The notes: generated by a model not told the origin, from the sequence alone. A stretch of DNA of 64,000 nt from Siphonodentalium dalli (GCA_032622095.1 CP136062.1:226502578-226566577), one strand, 5' to 3'. Positions 47,330 to 58,429 are shown, counted from the stretch's first letter. Numbers and translations: made by a program.

Positions 47330-47850
47330 CATAGTTAAAGATACTCAATCCGATTCGATGGTCCCCATATAATCAGATTCCAACAACATTTTTAGAAATG
47401 CCGCTTTAGTTATAAGAATCGATTAATTGCCCTAAAACTAATGCTAACAGCTGTAAACTATAGTATATAAAATTGCCTGAAACATGTTATTTATCAATAT
47501 GTTGTTCGACGAGATTTTGCCTTATTATCAACACAAAGCCTCTTGATTTTAGAGTTATCCATCTTCATCGGCAATTTGGTCCAAGTCCGCAGGCTCGTCG
47601 ACTTTTTATTGAGCCAGTAATAGGTCTCGATGGCGAAAAATAATAGATTTAAAAAAAAAATTATATCTAATAACTTTGATAGGTGGATTCCTCAACTCGA
47701 ATCAAATATTTTTTACCCCGAAACCAATTAAATAGTAATTGAGGGGCGCCTAATAAATAGTAATTGAGGGGCGCCTAATAAATAGTAATTGAGGGGCGCC
47801 TAATAAATAGTAATTGAGGGGCGCCTAATCAGGTTATGCATCTTTAACCA
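47330..47850. repeat. Dispersed repeat, paired with 36335-36800
   Basis: Starts gttaaagatactcaatccga and ends near gttatgcatctttaac. Matches 36335-36800 with substitutions and small indels. Near its end a 24-25 bp unit (aatagtaattgaggggcgcc) is repeated four times at 47733-47829, a local expansion absent from the partner. Confidence 0.8.
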
Positions 47851-48464
47851 TTATAGGTAAGTGGGTCTCTGACCAGATGACACATTTGTCCGGGTCAGCG
47901 AAAATCACACCCAGCCCTCCGGAATGACAATAACTTGTCAGAATCGAGCACTGGCTGATGGACTATAAAGCCTTTCCGCTTGTCAACTTAGTTATAGTGA
48001 AAGAAATAATGGCTTACAACCTATCTGTCATATAATATCCCCACAATTGAAGGTGGTACATAAATGTATGAATGACATGAGAAGGGGGAGGACATCTGCT
48101 ATGTTAACTTGGCAGCGACAGAGTTAATTGTGTTTTACTGGAGTTACTTCCCTTGGACATTTGAAGTAAAGCCGAAGTGACCTGTGCGCGTGCGCAGAAG
48201 TGAGTTTGAAAGTATCAGAAGAAATGAGCGAGAGGAGAGAGATATTTGAACTGTTGTGTTGAGGATTCGTGCTAGCTAGCGGGACGAAGCGTGGCGTTGG
48301 AAGCGACATCGATACAGCGAATAGGTAAGCTCTGCTACGTTTTCATGCTCGGCATATTAAAGAGGCTAAAGATAATAATGACCAAGGTCCCAATTTATCG
48401 CAGACAAATTGCTCTTCGTTCCAATGACATGAATTTTGAAGTGGAAGCTGGATCCTGGAGCGCT
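47851..48464. other. Intron stretch; possible GC-richer 5' region
   Basis: 48170-48320 is GC-richer than the surroundings (cctgtgcgcgtgcgcagaag, gcgggacgaagcgtggcg) and is followed by gtaagc near 48324. It could be a promoter and first exon of a plus-strand transcript, but no coding sequence supports this. Confidence 0.25.
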
Positions 48465-48709
48465 TTAACCCTTTTAGTGCCAGGGGCCGATCTCATCGGG
48501 CCCTAAACCTACAAAATAAGTCTGTTAAAGAATATAAGAATAAATTATTAAAATTGTAAAAAATTGTAAAAAAAAAATTAAATTGAATAGGCCAATGCAT
48601 TCTCTTATATATGCGAGGCGACCTATGGTCGACTCGCATATATAAGAGAATGCATTGGCACAGGGTATATGGGTTGATACAAAAATCGACCTGGCACTCA
48701 AAGGGTTAA
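48465..48709. mobile_element. TTAA MITE family A
   Basis: TTAACCCTTTTAGTGCCAGG to complement tggcactcaaagggTTAA, cassette at about 48592-48658. Close to 1101-1338 in organisation. Confidence 0.88.
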
Positions 48710-48883
48710 TGCAATTTTGAAAAGAGTTTTAGAACGTATCCCAAAAAAGCCAATATTATTTTATGCCAAAAGCAGAATTTAGACATTTTTGGAAATTGAC
48801 TCCCAATGAGTTGAAAATATGCCAAAATCTTTCGATATGATCATCATCAGTTGCAGATTGCTGACTAAGCATATGTCACATTA

Positions 48884-48950
48884 TGTTTAGGCAGTGTAAC
48901 TTCGAATCTCGGCAGAATTATAATTTAAAGATTAACAGAATATTGCTGCA
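48884..48950 (-). pseudogene. Degenerate duplicate of exon 4 border
   Basis: gtaacttcgaatctcggcag aa followed by ttataatttaaagatta-acagaatattg matches exon 4 and its upstream intron (gtaacctcgaatctcggtag aactacaa ... aaagattataaagaatattg, 47228-47297). Translated it would give the LPRFEV stretch, but the acceptor tag is lost and the rest of the exon is missing, so it is a relic of a local duplication about 1.7 kb upstream in the same intron. Confidence 0.65.
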
Positions 48951-48976
48951 GCTCCGCTTCACAACAGTGAACAGCT

Positions 48977-49368
48977 TTAGCCCTTTACCCAACAGAACGG
49001 CCCTGTGCCAATGCATTCTCTTATATATGCGAGTCGACCATAGGTCGCCTCGCATATATAAGAGAATGCATTGGCTTAACACATTAAAAATTATAAAATT
49101 GTTAAAGAAAAAATGGTAAAAAGTGTTAAAAAAAGATTTTTTTTAGGCCAATGCATTCTCTTATATATGCGAGGCGACCTATGGTCGACTCGCATATATA
49201 AGAGAATGCATTGGCACAGGGCATAACTGTAACTATCACAATGTGGTCAAGGAGCCGGTTCCAATGATATCCATATTTGTATGGTTCTATTGAGACAGAC
49301 CGAAGATATTTTAGGCTGTTGAAGCTTTATTTGGCCGGATTTGGCCGGTTTGTTGGGTAAAGGGTTAA
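48977..49368. mobile_element. TTAA MITE family B
   Basis: Left TTAGCCCTTTACCCAACAGA (first TTAA mutated to TTAG), right tgttgggtaaagggTTAA, two cassettes. It is inserted against the head module at 49370. Confidence 0.85.
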
Positions 49369-49369
49369 C

Positions 49370-49515
49370 CATTTCTATACTAAATGGATTCTCCCAGTTA
49401 GTTATAAAGTATACATCGGAATGGTCTATTATTTATCTGGAGGGATGTTAAGGTGACAAAAGCAGACGATAGATAAATGTGTAAAAAGTGCAGAAGGAGG
49501 ACTATTTATTGAGGG
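49370..49515 (+). repeat. Head module of the 68-bp array family, no array
   Basis: ccatttctatactaaatgg, gaatggtctattatttatct, aaaagtgcagaaggagg and ctatttattgagg match the heads at 23036-23160 and (inverted) 41380-41550. At most one partial unit is present. Confidence 0.8.
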
Positions 49516-51227
49516 AAATGTTTAGATAACAGACCTTAAAATCCTTCAAAATTTGCGAGAACCAATTTATAGCATGCTACAGCGAATCAGCTACTTTTAC
49601 TAGAATCAAACTGCGAATAAATTTTGATTCTCGTCAGATTTTAAGCCCTGGTTAATAAGTTTGTGTGACTCCGGAGGGTTTTGCATACCAGGATTATAGT
49701 ATGCATCACAGAACTGTGCACACAAATTAGCATTTCATTTCATTACATGTTATTCTGTAAATATTTATCGCTTATTACCTTTATATGGTTTTTTGTTCAG
49801 ATGTACTCTCCTGAATTGGAGGAAATAAAGATATATAGTGTGCCAAAAAAATACAAATGCATCGTACTGCATAACCCCAGACCCCAGTAAAGATGGCTTC
49901 GGAACTGACATCATGAAAACAGTTATGAGACAGACAATGTGTGAACTGTTATTTGCAGGCTTGAGCATTATCCTATATTTTACATTTGTATAATACAAGG
50001 TGATTTAGACACGCTATTTGCTTCAAATAATATACACTAATATATGTATACACTTGTAAATATGTTATATACCTATTGTATTGATAACCCCAATTATAAT
50101 ATACCAGTGTCATAACGGCAATTGGGTAGGGGGTTAAGCATAAGTGGATCTCACTTGTCCTCCAATCCTAATGCAATTTGTAGTGTAATAAGCCAATGGG
50201 GGTAATTGCCATGTAAGTGTCATTTGCAGCAGTTGACAAAATGGAAATTACTGAGCGGAACCTCCATATAAATATAGTCATATAGTACATGCAGGCTTAG
50301 TCTGATTGGAGACTGGTGCACACCAATTCAATAAATACAGACCGCCATGTCGAAATACTGTCGTGTTACGTAGTTTGATGAATGTATAGGCTGATTAGGT
50401 TCAAACTACCAACATACATGTATACTAAAATCTGCATCAGAAATTGGCCCATTGTGCCTCTCAATAAATGTTAAGTCCATAGAATAAAATACTTGTGGTT
50501 CGGGTTTCCCTATCAACTCTATTTTAAATCCCCTGATCCCAGTCTAATTATAACTTGACCATGGTTTCCTTACAGTCAACTCGCAGTCTAGAGACATTTT
50601 CGAGATGGACGGAGAATTCCCCACTCATGAGAGCTCATTAATATTCATGTTTCCAAATAAAGCATGTAATCACTGGAATGTATGCAGTGGGTCAAAGGCC
50701 AGCGATGGTGCGATGACACTCAAGAGTACGAATTACTGTTTTGATTGACGTGCGACAATTCCTACATGCATGAATAACAATTTCTGTCGCTTCAATCCCA
50801 TCAAGCCAATTCGGTCTGAAACGAATTGCCATATCCGTCTTTTCTGGTTATAAATAAATTCCATATAATATGCTCCCGTTCTCGTTTCAGCGAATAAATA
50901 CCTATTTTTTGCAATACGTTCTTAATTGCAACTCTGAAGATTTGGATTTCACCAAAATCAGCCATTGTTTTTGCAAAGACTCGCTTTCATTCATCATTTC
51001 CACCTTCCGTAATATTAATTTTTAGAATTATTGGACAGGGCTTGTATGAATAATTATTACTGAGTGCAGAATGTGAATAGTTAAAGGTTTTGCAGGAAGC
51101 TATTGATTGGTCGAGCAGTGCACTCTTTGATGCGCATTGGTTGGATTTATCCCGTTCGAAATAATTTATTCCATTAGTTTCTCAAGACCGGAAGTTGAAA
51201 GTAATGAACATTAGGTCTAGTTTTAAT
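49516..51227. other. Intron sequence, nothing recognised
   Basis: Apart from a remnant CAAG-type MITE tip (ctgttatttgcaggcttgag at about 49948-49967) I find no element or exon. Confidence 0.5.
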
Positions 51228-51672
51228 AAGACTTGAGTTTAGTGTGTCTGTCATTTGCAGAATGAGGTCCCCAGAGGGTGAATTTAATGATGCTATCCTG
51301 CACAGTGGGCTAGAATCACCAAATTCACCCTTTGGGTTGCTAAGGCCTCATATTTTGTGAAAAATCTATTGTCTCAAATGAACATTGTCTGTAGTTACTT
51401 TTTCCCTTCTGGGAAGTTTCTATATCCCCATCATTTGCATAAGATAAATTGCATAATCGAGGTAATTAATGGGTGAACTTCAACTTAAACTGGGGAACTT
51501 CAATCTGATCCCAGGTCTCCCATAAAGGCCATAACAGTTAAGGCCTATGCAGAATGAGGTCCCCAGAGGGTGGATTTGGTGATGCTAGCCCACTATTTGA
51601 GATAACCACTCACTAAATTCTCCCTCTGGGGAACTCATTCTGCAGATGGCAGACACACTTAAATCAGACCTG
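51228..51672. mobile_element. CAAG-type hAT MITE, variant tips
   Basis: Both internal palindromes (51259-51330 and 51549-51645) and the gtgtgtctgtcatttgcag / ctgcagatggcagacacac inner ends are present. The outermost bases differ from the reference copy. No clear target duplication. It ends about 50 bp from the tandem repeat at exon 3. Confidence 0.75.
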
Positions 51673-51724
51673 ATCAGCCAGAAATGTTTTTTCATTATCG
51701 GCTCATCAATTGATTTCAGAGGGA

Positions 51725-51836
51725 ATCTAAATACTTAACATATTCATCTACCTTAACAGTCACTGAATACTTACTATATTCATCTACCTTAACAGTCACT
51801 GAATACTTACCATATTCATCTACCTTAACAGTCACG
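51725..51836 (-). repeat. 36-bp tandem triplication of the exon-3 end and splice donor
   Basis: tattcatctaccttaacagt cac occurs at 51741, 51777 and 51813, exactly 36 bp apart. On the minus strand each unit contains SVTVKVDEY codons followed by a donor: gtaagt in the first two units, gttaag in the third. See exon 3. Confidence 0.93.
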
Positions 51837-51850
51837 GACGCTGGTTGGCC
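51811..51850 (-). CDS. CD109/TEP-like gene, exon 3 (MG2 end)
   Basis: Acceptor ttcttcacag, 40 nt, donor gtaagt. Reads GQPASVTVKVDEY plus one base that completes V of VLPRFEV in exon 4. The last 36 bp with donor are repeated downstream; use of the second gtaagt (exon end 51775) would add 12 codons (GKYSVTVKVDEY) in frame and change the junction codon to I. Which donor is used cannot be told from sequence; the first gives the family consensus. Confidence 0.85.
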
Positions 51851-51876
51851 CTGTGAAGAAAAAAATAAAGATATAA

Positions 51877-52557
51877 GGCCAAACAAAAAAGAGTTTTGGT
51901 TCTCGGGCAATTTTGTTTTCAAATCAATGAGGGAGGGTTTTATTCTTATTTTTTTTTTTTTTTCTGCGCATAGTAAGCATGGACAAAGATATCTTCCTCT
52001 GTCTAGTAATAACCAGAAATGTAGAGGGAACTGTTATGCATATAAACTCATTTAATCTTATATAAAAATGACATTGTACTACCAGTGTATGACTGGGATT
52101 ACCTAACATTATATAATGCCCCTGACATTAACTACTGTTATTGTTGTCTAAAAACTGATACCTCCCCATTCTAATATGTGATCCTGAATTTAGTTCTGTG
52201 CCTTTCAATTGTATAAAGTTACAATTAGTGTAAGTTAGTTCACAATGGCTAATTGTAAGAAGAGCATGAGGGTCAGCTTATCATTTTCTTAATTGTATTC
52301 ATCTACTTCATGTTGTAAGCCTGCAAGTCACTTTTTAACACATTACATGTTAGAGCTCAATGCACACTATTATTCAACAAATATCTGCTACGAACATGTT
52401 TATAAAATCCAAAAAATATATATATTTTTTTTTTTTTCAAATGTATTTTTTCGTAAGTTTTTTTGTCATAACATCAGGCATTGCAATAAAAAGGCCTAAT
52501 GTGGCACTTTTTATTCAATGCGGTGGGGCCTGAGAACCAAAACTTTTTTTTTTGGCC
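51877..52557. mobile_element. Harbinger-type MITE, copy 2
   Basis: ggccaaacaaaaaagagttt tggttctcgggc to gcctgagaaccaaaactttt ttttttggcc with TAA on both sides (51874-51876 and 52558-52560). Highly similar to 42427-43062. Inserted 26 bp upstream of the exon 3 acceptor. Confidence 0.88.
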
Positions 52558-52719
52558 TAAATTTCCATGATTTATAAAATTTAGCCAAATATTTGTGATG
52601 GTGCAGGTTTCAACACCTTATCCTGAAGATATTATTAATGGTTGTCAAGAAAGGGTTTATAAAAAAAACAAACAAAGAGGTTGCACCGATAACAAATTCA
52701 AACCGACAAAGTATGGTTG

Positions 52720-54070
52720 AAATATCTGCTCGTACGGAGGAAAAAAAACCCAACATTTTCATATAAACAAAGATAAATAAGAGATGGACTGTCGTCCGGT
52801 ACATACCCCCTTGTGGCATAACGCCTAGTGTGGGCATACCTATAACCTGTGACTGATATACTCACATATACGGACTGTAAAGTAAGCATTAAAAAATATA
52901 ATTGTGTGGTATTCTAGGTGTAAATGGCCATAACTCTGCAAAAAGCACAGTGCATGGAACACACGCATATGAACAGACATCTGACGGACCAAAAAGCCAA
53001 CATTTCCAAATAAACAAAGATGAATAACTCTAGAATGGAAAATCCAAACAAAACGATGGAACCCTCTATTTAATGTCCTCATAGTAGTGAACATCAATAC
53101 CAAATTTCATTGAGATCCCAGCACAACTGTTGAAGTTATGACATGAACTGACACCAGACAGACCAAAAAGCCAACATTTCCAGATAAACAAAGATGAATA
53201 ACTCTAGAATGGAAAATCCGAACAAAACGATGGAACCCTCTATTTAATGTCCTCATAGTAGTGAACATCCATACCTAATTTTATTGAGATCCCAGCTCAA
53301 CTGTTGAAGTTATGACATGAACAGACACCAGACAGACCAAAAAGCCAACATTTCCAGATAAACAAAGATGAATAACTCTAGAATGGAAAATCCGAACAAA
53401 ACAATGGAACCCTCTTATTTAATGTCCTCATAGTAGTGAACATCCATACCTAATTTTATTGCGATCCGAGCACAAATGTTGAAGTTACAACATGAAAAGA
53501 CAACGGACGGACATATGGACGGACGGATGGATGCACAGATAGACGCAGCAGAGATGGACAGGTGCAAAACAGTATACTCCCTTTTTTTTTTAAAGGGGGT
53601 ATAATGATTGAACACTCAATTCATTGCCATCATAGTAGTGAACATCTATCCCATATTTCATTGATATCCTTCAACCGGTGGTGGAGATACAGACAAAAAC
53701 AAAAAACTAACACTTCCAAATAAACAAAGATGAATAATTCTAGAATGAAAAACCTGAAGAAAAAAACAATTGAACACTCAATTGATTACCCTCATAGTAC
53801 ATCCATACCACATTTCATTCAGATCCGACAACCAGTGTTTGAGATAGCTTCTCAGACGGACAAAAAAAACCAATATCTCCAGATAAACAAAGATGAATAA
53901 CTCTAGAATGGAAAATCTGGTAAAAACAATTTAACACTCCGCTGAATGCTCTCACAGTAGTTCCATTTAGATTCAACAACAGGTGTTTGAGATATCTGCC
54001 TGGACAGACAGACGGACAGAAAAACGGACAGATGGAAAAACGGACGGAGGGAAAAAACGACGGATATATG
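52720..54070. repeat. About 174-bp diverged tandem repeat
   Basis: aaaaagccaacatttcca followed by gataaacaaagatgaata begins at 52991, 53165 and 53339 (174-bp steps); more diverged units lie at about 52739, 53698 and 53860. Units also share cctcatagtagtgaacatcc, and gacggac-rich tails end the series. Small open frames here are not credible. Confidence 0.85.
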
Positions 54071-54192
54071 TCAATTGAGCATACCCCCCATTCTCTTCGG
54101 TGATAATCAAAACTAATCTGATGACAGTTTTGCAGAAGACCATTATGTCATGAAATTTAGCATGGAGCAGAATATAAATAAATCATCAGATT

Positions 54193-55728
54193 GTTGTGAA
54201 GCTGTGTGATTATATGTTCCAAATAATCATTGATATTTAAATAGTTATGAACATCAGCTTTTTGTGAAGCTGTGTGATTATATGTTCCAAATAATCATTG
54301 ATATTTAAATAGTTATGAACATCAGCTTTTTGTGAAGCTGTGTGATTATATGTTCCAAATAATCATTGATATTTAAATAGTTATGAACATCAGCTTTTTG
54401 TGAAGCTGTGTGATTATATGTTCCAAATAATCATTGATATTTAAATAGTTATGAACATCAGCTTTTTGTGAAGCTGTGTGATTATATGTTCCAAATAATC
54501 ATTGATATTTAAATAGTTATGAACATCAGCTTTTTGTGAAGCTGTGTGATTATATGTTCCAAATAATCATTGATATTTAAATAGTTATGAACATCAGCTT
54601 TTTGTGAAGCTGTGTGATTATATGTTCCAAATAATCATTGATATTTAAATAGTTATGAACATCAGCTTTTTGTGAAGCTGTGTGATTATATGTTCCAAAT
54701 AATCATTGATATTTAAATAGTTATGAACATCAGCTTTTTGTGAAGCTGTGTGATTATATGTTCCAAATAATCATTGATATTTAAATAGTTATGAACATCA
54801 GCTTTTTGTGAAGCTGTGTGATTATATGTTCCAAATAATCATTGATATTTAAATAGTTATGAACATCAGCTTTTTGTGAAGCTGTGTGATTATATGTTCC
54901 AAATAATCATTGATATTTAAATAGTTATGAACATCAGCTTTTTGTGAAGCTGTGTGATTATATGTTCCAAATAATCATTGATATTTAAATAGTTATGAAC
55001 ATCAGCTTTTTGTGAAGCTGTGTGATTATATGTTCCAAATAATCATTGATATTTAAATAGTTATGAACATCAGCTTTTTGTGAAGCTGTGTGATTATATG
55101 TTCCAAATAATCATTGATATTTAAATAGTTATGAACATCAGCTTTTTGTGAAGCTGTGTGATTATATGTTCCAAATAATCATTGATATTTAAATAGTTAT
55201 GAACATCAGCTTTTTGTGAAGCTGTGTGATTATATGTTCCAAATAATCATTGATATTTAAATAGTTATGAACATCAGCTTTTTGTGAAGCTGTGTGATTA
55301 TATGTTCCAAATAATCATTGATATTTAAATAGTTATGAACATCAGCTTTTTGTGAAGCTGTGTGATTATATGTTCCAAATAATCATTGATATTTAAATAG
55401 TTATGAACATCAGCTTTTTGTGAAGCTGTGTGATTATATGTTCCAAATAATCATTGATATTTAAATAGTTATGAACATCAGCTTTTTGTGAAGCTGTGTG
55501 ATTATATGTTCCAAATAATCATTGATATTTAAATAGTTATGAACATCAGCTTTTTGTGAAGCTGTGTGATTATATGTTCCAAATAATCATTGATATTTAA
55601 ATAGTTATGAACATCAGCTTTTTGTGAAGCTGTGTGTTTATATGTTCCAAATAATCATTGATATTTAAATAGTTATGAACATCAGCTGTTCAAAATAATC
55701 ATTGATAATTAAATAGTTATGAACATCA
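54193..55728. repeat. Homogeneous 68-bp satellite, about 22 copies
   Basis: Unit tgtgaagctgtgtgattata tgttccaaataatcattgat atttaaatagttatgaacat cagctttt. Internal copies look identical; only the first, the penultimate (gtttat) and the last, truncated one vary. Unrelated in sequence to the other 68-bp family. Lies in intron 2. Confidence 0.97.
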
Positions 55729-55749
55729 TTGAAATGATCTCGAAAGAAG

Positions 55750-56640
55750 TATGGTAATGTCCTAAATAATTTTTTATTTTTTTTTTTAATATTTTTATTG
55801 CGACAAAATATATAGTCTTACAAAACATAACGTTGACATTACACATGGTAGATTTGTATCAATAGAAATTCAGGAATATTGTATTGTGTAATATAATTTA
55901 ACTTGTCATTTTCCCCCCATAATTTTGGACCCGGGTGGGGAAGTGGGGGGGGGGGGGGGGCAAAAGAAAAAACGACCAATGTTTTATTCACTATTCTATA
56001 TATAACGATGTATACTATAAGTTATTGTTCAAGTTTGTATTGTATATTGCTGTTATTTGGAATCAGAAAATTGGATCTCTAATATTAATTATGTTACACC
56101 AGCAGCATATATATTTGATTGCCGAAAACCAATGTCAGGGTGTGTTGGTGCGTTACGCAGGTTTTAGGGTTGGCATGTGCAGTCACACATTAAATTAAAA
56201 TAGTTCTTCTAGATAAGACCATCTTTGTTTAAATTTAGTGTATTGACCTTTATTATAATAAAAAACACGCTCAGAATGGAAATATAAACTAAGTTCTTTT
56301 TTAAGTCCGGTGAGGTTTGGCATAGAGTTATTCATCTTTGATCTATAAATGTGATATCTAACAAAGATAAGAAGGAATATTATCCAAGGACTGGTATATT
56401 TTCCAGGGCGGCTGCTAAATATTGCAGTTTCACGTGTGAGTTGTAATCTAGTACTCGTATTATGAAATACCCAATTTTCGACCGTATTCCAAAAATATTG
56501 TATGTTTGGACATTCCCAGAAAATGTGAATGTGAATGTAAATAATTGACTCCTTAACCACAGCAGAATGATGAGTAATTTTTCAGGATTTAGTCGGAAAT
56601 ATGGCTTGTTGCCATTCATCAAAAAGCTCTCACTACTCAA
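55750..56640. mobile_element. TA MITE half copy split by a LINE
   Basis: tatggtaatgtcctaaataa at 55750-55769 is the MITE tip; the arm resumes at about 56538 (taaataattgactccttaac) and runs to the centre at about 56636. The second arm is missing. Confidence 0.8.
55772..56537 (-). mobile_element. 5'-truncated LINE (non-LTR retrotransposon) 3' end
   Basis: Flanked by a 9-bp duplication taaataatt (55763-55771 and 56538-56546). On the minus strand the C-terminal end of ORF2 is read (56537 to a stop at 56195) with HIFWECPNIQYFWNTVENW, a C-terminal signature of L1-like reverse transcriptase ORFs, ending QRWSYLEELF. A 3' untranslated part with a poly-C run (seen as G at about 55946-55960) follows and ends in an A-rich tail (poly-T at 55772-55792 on the plus strand). 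5' truncation with target duplication is typical of target-primed insertion. Confidence 0.85.
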
Positions 56641-56820
56641 TACTTGGCTGCGTATGATTTTAGTAGTTGACAAAGTTAACTCAGACTGTATGACCACGGT
56701 GTCAATCCAGGGTTGTGGATATCGAGATGTGTTTTCATGGGCCTTCAATCTGGAATATATGTATTATTATCATCAAAGATTTTACCATGATTTACCGCTT
56801 GGAATGGCAAATTAATTTTT

Positions 56821-57135
56821 TTTATGAGGCTCTCTTTTGAGTGACGAGGGAGGTGCTTGAGAACATAGTATTTTTGTATATATAAGATAATGGTCGAACA
56901 ATATTTACAGTAATGCTCTAATTAATCGACCTCTTAACCACAGCAGAATTATGGGTAACTGTTCGGGCTTTAGTCGGAAATATGGCTTGAAAAGCCTGAA
57001 AAGTTACCCATAATTCTGCTGTGGTTAAGAGGTCGATTAATTAGAGCATTACTGTACCTTGACATTGTAAGCCAGTGCATTCTTGTATATGAAAGTGTCA
57101 TGACACTGTAGCTCAACTTGGGGAGGCATTAATTT
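56821..57135. mobile_element. Relic of TTAA MITE family C interrupted by a TA MITE
   Basis: tatgaggctctcttttgag ... tcgaacaatatt on the left and ccttgacattgtaagccagtgcattct on the right are parts of one family C element (compare 16131-16417). Ends not preserved. Confidence 0.65.
56906..57056. mobile_element. Palindromic TA MITE, shortened
   Basis: Left tacagtaatgctctaattaa, right ttagagcattactgta; the central region is deleted so the arms meet at atggcttgaaaagcctgaaa. The uninterrupted family C copies (16253-16268 and 46225-46250) show caatattTAccttg/tcttg, confirming TA duplication. Confidence 0.92.
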
Positions 57136-57224
57136 TATGCTGAGCAGTGAATAGAATGATAAAGAAGGAAAGTCAAAAAGTTTCAGTAAATGGATTGTAT
57201 TGTGTAAATGAAATTAATTTCATT

Positions 57225-58345
57225 TCAAACATTTCTCCACAACATGTGGGCTGTAGGGTGTGCTGATGGATTCAAATGTGAAATCCAAGATGGCTCCAGG
57301 TGCCCATGCTTTTTTAAAAATTTTGGAAGAATTTGACAGCTTCCATCTAGAGGTAACACCATAGAACCATATGAAGTTTGGATGAGGGATGAGGGATGCG
57401 GCACGTAGATGGATTTAAAGAATAAAATCCAGGATGGTCGCTGGCAAAAAAATTCAGAAAATACCATTGGCTCCCATCTAGAGGTCACCCTGAAGATCCT
57501 TATGAAGTTTCGTGATAAACGGATGAGGGATGTGGCCTGTAGGTTATGCCGAAGGATTTAGTCATATAAAGAGTAAAATCCAAGATGGCCAATGGCAACC
57601 ATGTGTTTTAAAGAATTTCGGAAAACATCATTGGCCCCAATCTGGAGGTCACCCCGAAGATCCTTATGAAGATTGGTGACGATCAGATGAGGGATGTGGC
57701 CTGTAGGTTGTGCCGAAAGATTTAGTCATGCAAAGTGTAAAATCTAAGATGGCCGCTGGCAGCCATGTTTTTTTTCAGAAATAATCGATGGCTCCCATCT
57801 AGAGGTCACCCCAAAGATCAGTATGAAGTTTGATGACGATCGTATGATGGATTTTGCCTGTAGGGTGTGCCAAAGGATTTAGTAATGCAAAGAGTAAAAT
57901 CCAAGATGTTTTTTAATGAATTTCAGAAATAATCGATGGTTTCCATCTAGAGGTCAACCCAAAGATCCGTTTGAAGTTTGGTGGCGATTAGATGAGGAGT
58001 GTGGTCTGTAGGGCATGCCAAAGAATTTAGTCATGCAAAGACTAAAATTCAACATGGCTGCCCGCGGTTATGTTTTTCATCGAAAATTTGATAGCTCCCA
58101 TCTACAGGTGATCCTAAACATGCCTGTAAAATTTCAAAACATTTCTCCAATAAATGCGGGCTGCATGGTGTGCCAATGGATTCAAATTTTAAATCCAAAA
58201 TGGCTGCTGTTGGCCATGTTTTTTAACGAATTGTGGAAAAAATCGATGGCTCCCATCTAGGGGTCACCCCGAAGATCCATATGCAGTTTGGTGATGATCA
58301 GATGAGGGATGTGGCCTGTAGGGTGAGCCAAATGAAATTGTTTAC
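57225..58345. repeat. About 160-bp diverged tandem repeat, 7-8 units
   Basis: Units share ctcccatctagaggtcaccc, aagatcc-tatgaagtttgg, gatgagggatgtggcctgta and aaaatccaagatggc. Further fragments lie at 58738-58800 and 59815-59955 around the 45-bp array. Similar core repeats are known in mollusc foldback/Helitron-like elements; identity not established here. Confidence 0.85.
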
Positions 58346-58429
58346 AGATGCACACACAGACAACAGACGCCAACCAACGGCAATAGCTCAAACTTTACAA
58401 TAATAATAAAAGCTAATAAGCGAGGATCC

